IMG/VR virus record: IMGVR_UViG_3300032770_000051 | Location: 1 to 40,331 of that record | Source: a virus | Direction: 5' to 3' (one strand) | DNA: 40,331 bases | In this document: piece by piece, positions 24,098 through 31,164 of the stretch | Layout: the number at the start of each line of letters is the position of its first letter | How positions within the stretch are numbered: the first letter of the stretch is position 1 | Position numbers and translations under genes: made by a program | Notes under the pieces: model-generated | Databases searched by the model: none | What the model was told of the DNA's origin: nothing | The model's input: the letters and a program-made list of their open reading frames with translations, nothing else

Positions 24098-24631
24098 TTA
24101 GACGTTAAATGCCAGTTCGCAAATGCCATAAGCATCCGGTGCTGAGTTGTAGTAGGTCTGGCCATTAGTGGTAATACCAAGGATGTTTGCACCAGAAGCA
24201 GCTTCAAATCCACCCTGATAGTGCGGAGAAGAAGTCGTGCCATAGTAAACATACACAGCACCACCTTTAGCTGGTGTACCATTAACAGGGACCATGATAT
24301 AACCAGACTTCAGCACGTCGAGGCAGTTTGCAGGCGAAATACCACCTGTATAGCCAGTGCTGAAATCAGCTTCACCCCAGTTTTCAGTAGAAACCGAAGG
24401 CCCAGTTGCTTGTGTCGGAAACTGACGAACAGCAACGCCATTGATTGCCGTAAGCGCTGAGTCAGATGCAATAATCTGACGGAAAGTGCCAGATGTAGTA
24501 TAAACACCAGCCTGCCCAGGGAACAGAATTGGGTTTGTTGCATCATTGATATTCGGTTCAATACTAGCAGGATGCGTACGATTCACATCACCAGCAAATC
24601 CGGCACCCATACGATAAGTAAACGCGACCAT
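24098..24631 (-). CDS. Structural cement/head decoration protein (DUF2190-like region)
   Basis: A 177-residue protein between protease/scaffold and major capsid. It begins VAFTYRMGAGFAGDVNRTHPASIEPNI, which is typical of the cement proteins in this kind of head cluster (Y-R-x-x-G-x-x-G-D-V-x-R...ATIE). Next come NPILFPGQAGVYTTSGTFRQI (about 33-53) and GYIMVPVNGTPAKGGAVYVYYG (about 109-130). A cement protein binds between capsomers and stabilises the shell. Confidence 0.8.
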   Translation of the reverse strand: MVAFTYRMGAGFAGDVNRTHPASIEPNINDATNPILFPGQAGVYTTSGTFRQIIASDSALTAINGVAVRQFPTQATGPSVSTENWGEADFSTGYTGGISPANCLDVLKSGYIMVPVNGTPAKGGAVYVYYGTTSSPHYQGGFEAASGANILGITTNGQTYYNSAPDAYGICELAFNV

Positions 24632-24662
24632 TTTAAAATCTCCTTTGAAATATTTTCAACTA

Positions 24663-25748
24663 TTAGCGAGTAGAACCACCAGTACCCCAAATTGCTTCAG
24701 ACTGTTCACGAAGTTTACGGCTCAAATCACCAATCGAACCAACAGCAATCGCGCCAGCCGGCGAACCGACATTAGACACAGTGAACGCGGCCTGATTATT
24801 GCGGTCACGATACATCCCCGCAAGAGCACGGAAAGTAGTTGTGACAGAATCGCAGGTCATCCGGCGAAGATCGGCGCCGCGAGTCAGATTGTGAAGATCA
24901 GCGCCTTGTTCCATATCCTGCGAAACATGATTCAGTACCCGGCGACGAAAACCGCACATGGTATTAATGACATTAACCGGATGCTTCGAATCCACCGTCG
25001 GAATACGAACACCAGGAATAATAATCTCTGCATCAGCAATCATATCCTGCCACTGTTCATGCAGGCGGGCCATTGTATCACCGGCTTTACGACGACGATC
25101 GCCAGTAGTTCCTGCAAATTCAGCACCGGAAGAACCAACAGGAGCTTCTGCACCAAATCCACGAGGAACGGATTTGTTTTTGGTATTGGTTTCGCCGGGA
25201 TGGTCCATTTCAATCCCGTTGCCTTCGGAATAATCACCGCCTTCGTAGATGCCTTTATTCGGCGGATGATTAAAATGCGGCTCCCGGCGTTCCAGATTTG
25301 CTTCATCACCAAAGCCAGACGGTTCTTCTTCTTCACCACCAGATGCCGGTTCGCCTTCACCGCCACCTTCACCAATTCCCAATGCTTCGCAAATCATATC
25401 CAGCTTTTGGGCCAATTGGCCATGTTGCTGTTGAAGCATAGCAACGTCATCCTGGACTTTCTTCATGCCGCCGTCGCCCAACGCAGGTTCAGTTGCTCCT
25501 GCTGCCGGAAGTGCTGGTGCTGGTGTAGGACTTTGCATAGTATTGTCTCCGCCCGCTGAATGGGGATGTAAATGAATATGAGTGTGATCGCCACCAGATT
25601 CAGGAGCCGTAGAGGCAACTTTTTCTTCGGCTTCTTTTGTAAGAGAAGCCAGTTCATTAGCATCCCTTGCCTTAAACGCACGACCAATAAAATCCGCAAT
25701 CCAATTTGTCGGCTTCACTTCGGTAGTGGTTTCAGATTCAGTCGTCAT
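24663..25748 (-). CDS. Probable nested scaffold protein from an internal start
   Basis: Inside the DUF2213 gene, codon 189 is an ATG (25748-25746) with AAAGGAG and a 9-base spacer, a better ribosome site than many gene starts in this window. It would make a 361-residue protein consisting of the scaffold part alone, starting MTTESETTTEVK just after the protease domain. Lambda C/Nu3 and many other phages make a scaffold from an internal start in the protease gene. The ribosome site and its location exactly at the domain border support this; expression is inferred. Confidence 0.55.
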   Translation of the reverse strand: MTTESETTTEVKPTNWIADFIGRAFKARDANELASLTKEAEEKVASTAPESGGDHTHIHLHPHSAGGDNTMQSPTPAPALPAAGATEPALGDGGMKKVQDDVAMLQQQHGQLAQKLDMICEALGIGEGGGEGEPASGGEEEEPSGFGDEANLERREPHFNHPPNKGIYEGGDYSEGNGIEMDHPGETNTKNKSVPRGFGAEAPVGSSGAEFAGTTGDRRRKAGDTMARLHEQWQDMIADAEIIIPGVRIPTVDSKHPVNVINTMCGFRRRVLNHVSQDMEQGADLHNLTRGADLRRMTCDSVTTTFRALAGMYRDRNNQAAFTVSNVGSPAGAIAVGSIGDLSRKLREQSEAIWGTGGSTR

Positions 25749-26312
25749 CGCTTTAATCTCCTTTGGTTTGCTATCATATATTCTGCATTTTGGACCGCAA
25801 CGGCCACTTTGAACTAAAGCAACATGGTTTCCAATGATGTTGACTTGTTTAGCTTGGCCGGGGCCGATCTGCACATAATCAGCATCGTAGCCGCAAGAGA
25901 CTTCACGTTTGCGGTTGCTTAAAATTTCTTCGATTGCCAATTCATCTGTAACTAAAATATCTGCCATCAAAATATCATCAAGAATCCCCCCACCACGCCG
26001 GGGTGAAAGCACTGTACCCACAGCTACATCACGCCAATTTTCCGGCGTAACATCTACAATTTCACCATTAACCGAAGGATGTTCAATTACAAAAGGCTTG
26101 CCAGCAAAAGATGCAATAGACTCTGGTTTAAAGACTTCCTCCGGTGGGCGAATAACATGAACAAATCCGTTGCCATCTGGCTCTAACGGCATTTCCTGCG
26201 ACGTATAAAGCTGCTCGCCAGTCCTGGCAATAATAACATCCTTACAGATTAAGAACCCCTCCGGGGTTCGGAGAAGCTTATCTGAAAGCTGTTCTGTAAA
26301 AAAGAAACGCAT
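24663..26312 (-). CDS. Prohead protease/scaffold, DUF2213-like
   Basis: A 549-residue fused protein. Residues 1-180 resemble the DUF2213 protease: FLICKDVIIARTGEQLY, the FVIEHPSV motif (about 74-82), RKREVSCGYDADY with Ser139, and NHVALVQSGRCGPKCRIYD with His163. Residues 240-256 contain a His-rich bead (HTHIHLHPH) followed by GG. The rest is a scaffold: a Gln/Leu helix (KVQDDVAMLQQQHGQLAQKLDMICEAL at about 285-311), a long acidic, Gly-rich linker, and a helical C-terminus with CGFRRRVLNH and RRMTCDSVTTTFRALAGMYRDRNN. The start has AGGA with an 8-base spacer. It processes and shapes the prohead and is probably removed by self-cleavage. Confidence 0.85.
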   Translation of the reverse strand: MRFFFTEQLSDKLLRTPEGFLICKDVIIARTGEQLYTSQEMPLEPDGNGFVHVIRPPEEVFKPESIASFAGKPFVIEHPSVNGEIVDVTPENWRDVAVGTVLSPRRGGGILDDILMADILVTDELAIEEILSNRKREVSCGYDADYVQIGPGQAKQVNIIGNHVALVQSGRCGPKCRIYDSKPKEIKAMTTESETTTEVKPTNWIADFIGRAFKARDANELASLTKEAEEKVASTAPESGGDHTHIHLHPHSAGGDNTMQSPTPAPALPAAGATEPALGDGGMKKVQDDVAMLQQQHGQLAQKLDMICEALGIGEGGGEGEPASGGEEEEPSGFGDEANLERREPHFNHPPNKGIYEGGDYSEGNGIEMDHPGETNTKNKSVPRGFGAEAPVGSSGAEFAGTTGDRRRKAGDTMARLHEQWQDMIADAEIIIPGVRIPTVDSKHPVNVINTMCGFRRRVLNHVSQDMEQGADLHNLTRGADLRRMTCDSVTTTFRALAGMYRDRNNQAAFTVSNVGSPAGAIAVGSIGDLSRKLREQSEAIWGTGGSTR

Positions 26313-26322
26313 CAGATAAATC

Positions 26323-26856
26323 CTATTTTCTCAAAGAAAGAAATTTCATCGTAATGGCGTATTGCAAAGCCGAATCGTGATAACTCGAACCATAACCCTT
26401 GATATAAGCCTCTTTCGCAAGAGTCAGATACAAATTCGCCAACTTAGTCACGTCGGTAGATGTTTCAGTAATTGGTTTCAACCGCCGCAACTCAATTGCA
26501 ATATCTTCGCCTTTCTTTGCTGCTTCGCGCAAAGTTCTAATCTGTTTTACTAAATTCTGCGCCACTAACGCATAGCGCCGTGGATTTTCCAGCGTTTCCC
26601 ACATTTCATCAAAACGTCGACCTACTGCCCTAAGTCTTTCCATTCTAGCTTCTTGCTTCGGGCCGGGGTCAGGTTTTTCACTAACCGCTGGAGAAGCTGC
26701 TGGATTTGCAATTGGCTTAGACTTAGAGACATTGCCCCCGGTTGTCCATTCACCAACTGCATTTCGTGGTTCATTTGGATCAAACTCATCATGGCCAGAC
26801 AAGGCTCGAGTCCCTCCCGAACCATAAGTATGTAAGTGAATATGACGGTGTGGCAT
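26323..26856 (-). CDS. His-bead protein with FDPNEPR motif and helical C-terminus
   Basis: A 177-residue protein. It starts with MPHRHIHLHTYGSGG (alternating His and hydrophobic, then Gly), followed by DEFDPNEPRNAVGEWTTGG at about 22-40, a motif seen in many phage proteins near the prohead protease (F-D-P-N-E-P-R-x-x-x-G-x-W-T). Residues 68-177 are helical, with a K-A-A-K-E...GSSYHDSALQYAITMKF end. The start overlaps the stop of the preceding His-bead gene (TAATG). Its role is unknown; location next to the protease suggests a head assembly accessory. Confidence 0.6.
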   Translation of the reverse strand: MPHRHIHLHTYGSGGTRALSGHDEFDPNEPRNAVGEWTTGGNVSKSKPIANPAASPAVSEKPDPGPKQEARMERLRAVGRRFDEMWETLENPRRYALVAQNLVKQIRTLREAAKKGEDIAIELRRLKPITETSTDVTKLANLYLTLAKEAYIKGYGSSYHDSALQYAITMKFLSLRK

Positions 26857-27068
26857 TATCTTGAAACCGGCATCCGAGGCTTACCACCGCAAGAGCAATC
26901 ATGTTCTTGTGGCTGCGAAACCATAGGCTGAACTGGTTGAACTTTTGGCACCACCGGCTTAACTGCCGTTGGACTTTTCACCACAGGTGTTGCAACTACT
27001 GCATCTTTGGCAGGTGGGGCTTTCACCCCACCACCTATATAAAGATGCAAATGAATATGTTTTTCCAT
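26856..27068 (-). CDS. Small His-bead protein, Pro/Val-rich with C-terminal Cys motif
   Basis: A 70-residue protein starting MEKHIHLHLYIGGG, followed by a Pro/Val/Lys-rich stretch and a C-terminal HDCSCGGKPR. The His-bead is nearly the same as in the next gene (HIHLHTYGSGG), in the DUF2213 protein (HIHLHPHSAGG) and in the small gene behind the large terminase (HIHIHL). Alternating His and Cys at both ends could bind a metal. The function is unknown. A purine-rich ribosome site (AGGATAAC) precedes the ATG. Confidence 0.6.
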   Translation of the reverse strand: MEKHIHLHLYIGGGVKAPPAKDAVVATPVVKSPTAVKPVVPKVQPVQPMVSQPQEHDCSCGGKPRMPVSR

Positions 27069-27089
27069 GGGAGTTATCCTGAAAAGGAA

Positions 27090-27563
27090 TTACTTATAAA
27101 ACACATCCACATAAACACCAGCCACTGCGGTGCTAGTATCACCATCAGCGCCACCATGAGTCAAACAATAACCCATTCCGAGAGGGAACTTCTCACCGAA
27201 ATCGCCATTATTAATCGGGAAATAAGTAATTGTCGAAGTCGGAATGGTAATCGAAAGTTCAAGATTCGTCGTTGCACTGCAAGTCGGCGCCGCAGTGCCG
27301 TTGTAGAAATGTAAATACTCCAGCGTTGCAACAGTATTGTTGACCTGAACACCAAACAATGTGCGTTGACCGGCTGCACCAACCAAATGAGAATTAGTTG
27401 TAGTTGTGCTGGCATAATGGTCATCCAACATACCCTGACCAGCCGGAACAATACCAAAGTTCTGTTGCGGCGAACCCAGAACTGGCGGCGCGGCCATTGC
27501 CGAACCAGCGCAAGTTACTGCTAAAGCTGTAGCAGCAACCCCAAATTTAAGAATCTTTTTCAT
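27090..27563 (-). CDS. Exported virion-decoration-like protein, paralogue 1
   Basis: A 157-residue protein with a Sec-type signal peptide: Lys-rich start (MKKILKFG), hydrophobic core and an AMA|APP cleavage site after about residue 24. The mature part has GSPQQNFG, then FGVQVNNTVATLEYLHFYN, APTCSATTN (Cys), a beta stretch with IPTSTITYFPINNGDFGEKFPLGMGYCLT (Cys), and DGDTSTAVAGVYVDVFYK at the end. The end pattern F-x-x-G-x-x-Y-x-L-T...D-x-x-T-A-V-A...V-x-V-x-x-Y-K is common in phage proteins of about 110 residues that I believe decorate virions. It is a close paralogue of the next gene. The signal peptide is unusual. Confidence 0.75.
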   Translation of the reverse strand: MKKILKFGVAATALAVTCAGSAMAAPPVLGSPQQNFGIVPAGQGMLDDHYASTTTTNSHLVGAAGQRTLFGVQVNNTVATLEYLHFYNGTAAPTCSATTNLELSITIPTSTITYFPINNGDFGEKFPLGMGYCLTHGGADGDTSTAVAGVYVDVFYK

Positions 27564-27576
27564 ATTTCAAATCCTC

Positions 27577-28047
27577 TTACTTATACAGCACGTCGAGGAT
27601 AACGCCAGTTGCGGCATTAGTATTATCACCGTCAGCGGCTGCACCAGTCAAGCAATAGCTCAATCCTGCAGGAAAGCTTTCACCAAACATTCCCTGGTTT
27701 ACAGCAACAACAGTCGTTGTAGAAACCGGAATCTTGTAGGTGAACTGAATATTCGTTGTCCCAGTGCAAGTCGGCGCTGTTGCTGAATTGTAAAAGTGCA
27801 AATAATATGCTGTGCCTGTGGTATTATTCACCACAAAACCAAACATCGTATGCTGACCAGCAGCAACAAGAGTTGAATTAGTCGTTGCAGCAGAAGTCAA
27901 ATGGCTATCAGTCAAGCCAGGACCAACTGCCTGAATACCAAAATTCTGTTGTGGCGAACCCAAAGCCGGAGGCGCAGCAAAAGCCGCACAGCCCATTGCA
28001 AGAGCCAAAATAGCACCTGCAACAGTAGTTTTCAGAAAATTCTTCAT
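27577..28047 (-). CDS. Exported virion-decoration-like protein, paralogue 2
   Basis: A 156-residue protein with a signal peptide (MKNFLKTTVAGAILALAMG, cleavage AFA|APP). The mature part aligns throughout with the 157-residue neighbour: LGSPQQNFGI, GQHTMFGFVVNNTTGTAYYLHFYN, APTCTGTTN (Cys), F-x-E-S-FPAGLSYCLTG (Cys) and VILDVLYK. Roughly half of the residues are identical. The two Cys of the mature part are conserved in both copies and could form a disulphide in the periplasm. The gene pair is separated by only 13 bases. A ribosome site AAAGGAAT precedes the ATG. Function is inferred from the fold-like pattern only. Confidence 0.75.
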   Translation of the reverse strand: MKNFLKTTVAGAILALAMGCAAFAAPPALGSPQQNFGIQAVGPGLTDSHLTSAATTNSTLVAAGQHTMFGFVVNNTTGTAYYLHFYNSATAPTCTGTTNIQFTYKIPVSTTTVVAVNQGMFGESFPAGLSYCLTGAAADGDNTNAATGVILDVLYK

Positions 28048-28072
28048 AGTCTAATTCCTTTACTGTTTTAAA

Positions 28073-28360
28073 TCAAAAAATTGGAATGACCTCGTAAGGA
28101 TAAACCACGCCATTACCTAATGAATCAAGCCAAGACATAGTTAAAATATTCGATCTGAACTTAATATCATAAGGATGGCTGGTAACATAGCCAAGTCTGA
28201 AACATTTCACCTCTCGTTTCGCGATTCTCTCCTGCAAATGAATCCACTTCGTCAAATCTATATCTACAGATCGGCTATGGCCATCACCTGTGAGAAGAAA
28301 CTCATATGGAGCAACTGCAGAAATATTAGGAATATTTGTTTCAGCAAACTTTATCATCAC
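28073..28360 (-). CDS. Small protein of unknown function in the accessory island
   Basis: A 95-residue protein that reads as beta-rich and contains FAETNIPNISAVAPYEFLLTG, VDIDLTKWIHLQERIAK and VTSHPYDIKFRSNILTMSWLDS. No membrane segment or signal peptide is visible. It follows the 87-residue gene by 15 bases and precedes the exported pair. I do not recognise the family. Its adjacency to the PSD-like and amidino-enzyme genes suggests a common operon only. Confidence 0.55.
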   Translation of the reverse strand: MMIKFAETNIPNISAVAPYEFLLTGDGHSRSVDIDLTKWIHLQERIAKREVKCFRLGYVTSHPYDIKFRSNILTMSWLDSLGNGVVYPYEVIPIF

Positions 28361-28375
28361 CGAGTCGCTGCCAAG

Positions 28376-28639
28376 TTATTGCTCAGTTACATTGTAGTCA
28401 ACTATAGGCCCATTTTGCGGCGTCGCAATAGGCAGGCCAGGAATAGTCTGCCTTGAGCCTGGCAAAAATGGCAGTGGAATCGTTCCACCAAAAGAATTTC
28501 TGTTCACTCCCGAAGTCTGTGGCGTTGTTCTTGGTGCCTGTTGCATCGAAATAACTTGCCGACCGCCAGTTTTAGGCAAAATCGACACTGTTCTCTGTTG
28601 CAACCGCTGTATAAAAGTTAAAGGACATGACGGATACAT
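28376..28639 (-). CDS. Small Pro/Gln-rich protein
   Basis: An 87-residue protein rich in Pro, Thr, Gln and Gly (QQAPRTTPQTSGVNRNSFGG, IPLPFLPGSRQTIPGLPI), probably with little stable structure. Its ATG overlaps the stop of the PSD-like gene (TGATG), so translation is coupled. No family is recognised. It might be an accessory of the enzyme before it; there is no direct evidence. Confidence 0.55.
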   Translation of the reverse strand: MYPSCPLTFIQRLQQRTVSILPKTGGRQVISMQQAPRTTPQTSGVNRNSFGGTIPLPFLPGSRQTIPGLPIATPQNGPIVDYNVTEQ

Positions 28640-29340
28640 CAGATTAATACCTCAAACAGTGCATCAACACCAGCCTGAACATGCACTCCAGCCCTTAAAA
28701 GGGGCTTCACATATTGTCCTGGAATAATCAAATCAACTTGACTACCCCAGCGAATCGCTGAAAATCGAGCATTTTGAGGGAAAAAATCATTCTGCCGAAC
28801 TGAAAACGGTGTAATCGTATTCACTTCATCGTCTGCAATCTGAACAATATAATAATTAACCTCTTTAACTGGGCAATAAATCTTATTTACCATCCGGGCA
28901 TTGTAAATCTCATAGCCCGAATAGTTGAAATTCACTAAATCCTTCATCAATTCGTTTTCAGTCGCCAACATTGGCTGATTATACGTCAAAATCGGCGGAA
29001 AAGGACGAAAATTTATCAATCCTTCTGTCGGCATCCGATTTACATGCGGGTCGTAATACGTCATAAACACGCCAGCGACCCAATAATCCTTCTCCGTCAA
29101 TTCTTCTTGGACAATATCTGAAAGTTTATGATATTTTCCTTTAATTCCAATGACTCCCGAAGCTGAAATTCGGTCAATATACAAAAGCACACCATCAGCA
29201 GCCGAATAAACTACTTTATGGTCCATAATCCGTGCCCGATACGGATCGCGGAAAAACTTTTCCTCCGACATTTGCCGTTCAGGCACCGAATCAAACTCTG
29301 CTTTCGCTCTTTTTGTCCAAATCTTCAGTTCCTCAGCCAC
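28639..29340 (-). CDS. Phosphatidylserine-decarboxylase-like enzyme
   Basis: A 233-residue protein, the size of the short soluble PSD type. I place the start at GTG 29340 (GGAAGG with a 7-base spacer, overlapping the upstream stop as GTGGCTGA); an upstream TTG has no good ribosome site. It shows the family blocks in order: FFRDPYR (29-35), YSAADGVLLYIDRI with Asp49, GVFMTYYDPHVNRMPTEG with His99, NARMVNK, VNYYIVQIAD and IRWGSQVDLIIP with the self-cleaving Ser200. The Asp-His-Ser set for forming the pyruvoyl group is therefore intact. The substrate may be phosphatidylserine or, as in some relatives, a free amino acid. Such enzymes are not usual in phages. Confidence 0.8.
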   Translation of the reverse strand: MAEELKIWTKRAKAEFDSVPERQMSEEKFFRDPYRARIMDHKVVYSAADGVLLYIDRISASGVIGIKGKYHKLSDIVQEELTEKDYWVAGVFMTYYDPHVNRMPTEGLINFRPFPPILTYNQPMLATENELMKDLVNFNYSGYEIYNARMVNKIYCPVKEVNYYIVQIADDEVNTITPFSVRQNDFFPQNARFSAIRWGSQVDLIIPGQYVKPLLRAGVHVQAGVDALFEVLI

Positions 29341-30253
29341 TTTCCGACCTTCCTGGCTGAAAATCAAAATAATTCAGATGCATTACCAAACAACTTAGCG
29401 CCGCACCTGATTTTCCAAACTCAGAAATGTTAAAAACAACACTTTCCATCGAATTATCAGCCGCAGTCTTTTCAACAAAATCTACCAACTGCCTTTGAAC
29501 CGCATAATCTGCATCTTTTGCGCTTAACTGCCTAATATCAGAGCCGACCAAAACAAGACGCCTAACCCGGACACAATTAGTAGCTCCGGCCACCATAATT
29601 TCTTTGGGCGCGGCAATGATTTCAGCAACTTTTTCCAGTGCTTTAATCTCGTGAGAATCGATTTCTGAAGTTGCAACAACAATCTTTTCCCTCGTCAGTG
29701 GAAAAATCAAACAATCCAGATGATAGGCTTCTGGATTTTTCAGTCTTATCGGGATAATATTCATATCATAGGTATCAGCAAACCATTTAATCGCTGCAGA
29801 AGTTGTTCTCATGCCATAAGACATGATATAAATATTATCCCTCAAATACTTAGCATCTGCCTCACCTTCAAAGTATTTAGGACAAATATCTACTACATTT
29901 TCAACACCCAACATCTTAAGAAATGCAAACCCAGGTAATGTTTCGCCGCGGCGCGGAGGGGACCGAAAGGTGCTTACAACAACCGTATAATCTTTTAAAT
30001 GCGGAAGAACAACACCAAGATTTGCTACAAACGGTTGATCTTGAAGCCCAGGATAAGAAGGAACGAGATAAACCAAACCAACAGAAGAGAGAAAGTTATA
30101 AATCTGCAAAAACTGGACTAGAGCTTTGTTTCGATCAATTTTTCTTTCAGCAGGTGACAATTCCTGCATGAAAGCATTGTTCGCTTCGCCCGTGTCCAAA
30201 TAGAATGGCGGAGACATTGCAAAAACTGGATAAGATACTTTATTGTAATCCAT
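29333..30253 (-). CDS. Amidinotransferase/DDAH-like enzyme
   Basis: A 306-residue protein, typical length for the dimethylarginine dimethylaminohydrolase/arginine deiminase/amidinotransferase fold. The catalytic set is visible: FEGEAD at 128-133, YHLDC with His178 and Asp180, and the C-terminal SEFGKSGAALSCLVMHLN with Cys288. These enzymes attack guanidino groups through the Cys and either hydrolyse or transfer an amidine. The N-terminus (SPPFYLDTGEANNAFMQ) also fits the family's substrate loop. The gene overlaps the PSD-like gene by eight bases, so the two are coupled. Whether it acts on arginine, a modified arginine, an amino-lipid head group or another compound cannot be told. Confidence 0.7.
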   Translation of the reverse strand: MDYNKVSYPVFAMSPPFYLDTGEANNAFMQELSPAERKIDRNKALVQFLQIYNFLSSVGLVYLVPSYPGLQDQPFVANLGVVLPHLKDYTVVVSTFRSPPRRGETLPGFAFLKMLGVENVVDICPKYFEGEADAKYLRDNIYIMSYGMRTTSAAIKWFADTYDMNIIPIRLKNPEAYHLDCLIFPLTREKIVVATSEIDSHEIKALEKVAEIIAAPKEIMVAGATNCVRVRRLVLVGSDIRQLSAKDADYAVQRQLVDFVEKTAADNSMESVVFNISEFGKSGAALSCLVMHLNYFDFQPGRSESG

Positions 30254-30256
30254 ATC

Positions 30257-30814
30257 TCAAGCTGCACTTTTCTCTTTGTGTGTTTTTTCGATTTCTAATT
30301 GTATAAATTCTTCTTGTTTTTGTTTACGGGCAGAAATAGCTTCCTCTAAAGAAGAATAATAGCCAAGATGGTGCAATTTATAATTATACTGTATATAAGC
30401 ATGCCATTTATTTTTCTCACAACTCCAAGAAACTCCAATATGACCTGAAGTGTTATTACGAGGTACATTTATTTTATTTAAATTATTTCCAGATTTTGTT
30501 GTTAAACGTAAGTTTTCTTCACGGCAGTCTAATCCATTACAATTAATATGGTCAATCAGATTTTTGCTTTTACCCATAATAAAAGCATGTAGATGTGTCA
30601 TTTTATATTCTAAATGCCAACCCTTGTAACCACCACTCTTCTTCCACTCACGCCTACCGGTAGGAATACTATTAGTTGCATAAGTGCAACTTCCGCTAGT
30701 AGTTAAGTGCCAAGGTCCAGCTTTAACTACTCTTTCATAATGTTTTTCATCAACAATGGCAAAATCTTTATTATTAGATAAAGGAATTAGTTTACAATTT
30801 GCTGGACAGTCCAA
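30257..30814 (-). CDS. HNH homing endonuclease with AP2 domain
   Basis: A 185-residue protein. Residues 70-105 hold the HNH centre (MTHLHAFIMG, LIDHINCNGLDCREENLRL). Residues about 122-165 are an AP2-like DNA-binding domain (SGHIGVSWSCEKNKWHAYI, then LGYYSSLEEAISARK). This layout is standard for free-standing HNH homing endonucleases of phages. The gene is noticeably richer in A and T than its neighbours, a sign of separate origin. The start is TTG at 30814. It lies immediately downstream of repeat copy C, in front of the amidino-enzyme gene; I see no intron sequence around it. Confidence 0.85.
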   Translation of the reverse strand: MDCPANCKLIPLSNNKDFAIVDEKHYERVVKAGPWHLTTSGSCTYATNSIPTGRREWKKSGGYKGWHLEYKMTHLHAFIMGKSKNLIDHINCNGLDCREENLRLTTKSGNNLNKINVPRNNTSGHIGVSWSCEKNKWHAYIQYNYKLHHLGYYSSLEEAISARKQKQEEFIQLEIEKTHKEKSAA

Positions 30815-30858
30815 CTTCTGTTCTCTCTAGTAACTGACAATGGACGGCGCGGACCTCT

Positions 30859-30923
30859 CGGCCCCTTTAGGGGCCGTTCGGTTTCCGCACCTACACAGAC
30901 ACAGGGAAAAATTCCCCCCAGGC
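30859..30923 (-). repeat. Intergenic repeat element, copy C
   Basis: Lies between the zinc-ribbon gene stop and the HNH gene start. The core (30894-30923) is identical to that of copy B for about 25 bases and includes the palindrome GGGAATTTTTCCC followed by TGTGTCTGTG on the coding strand. The other part differs from copies A and B but also forms a perfect hairpin (CGGCCCC/GGGGCCG, 30859-30876). Orientation relative to transcription is the same in all copies. Confidence 0.75.
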
Positions 30924-30930
30924 CGCGAAG

Positions 30931-31164
30931 TTAACCCATATCTTCTAAACAAGAACCGCAGTGAACTTCATCTTTACGTGGAAGAAAGGCTTTTCCACAA
31001 ATTTTGCAGAGCGGCAATTGACCATCAACCATTCTTGCGAAGTCTGCATCCGAATATCTTCGGATAGTTGAACAAATAAACGTGCAATCAGACTTAAGCT
31101 GCTTTACTGTTTTGACAAGTGGATCATCGGGCCTTCGGCCCGGTTCATGCTGGTTTGTAGACAT
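30931..31164 (-). CDS. Small zinc-ribbon protein
   Basis: A 77-residue protein. The start at 31164 is chosen because it overlaps the portal stop by 20 bases; a longer reading would lie far inside the portal gene. The C-terminal part has two Cys pairs, CKICGKAF and CGSC, 17 residues apart, forming a treble-clef or zinc-ribbon pattern. The N-terminal half is helical with KTVKQLKSDCTFICSTIRRYSDADFARM. A hairpin (31128-31142) lies inside its early codons. A DNA- or protein-binding role is likely, but nothing points to a specific one. Confidence 0.6.
   Translation of the reverse strand: MSTNQHEPGRRPDDPLVKTVKQLKSDCTFICSTIRRYSDADFARMVDGQLPLCKICGKAFLPRKDEVHCGSCLEDMG

Noticed and set aside
24645-25559. 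304-residue plus-strand ORF opposite the protease/scaffold gene
   Set aside because: Antisense of a clearly coding scaffold region; its length comes from the Gly/Glu-rich codons of the real gene.
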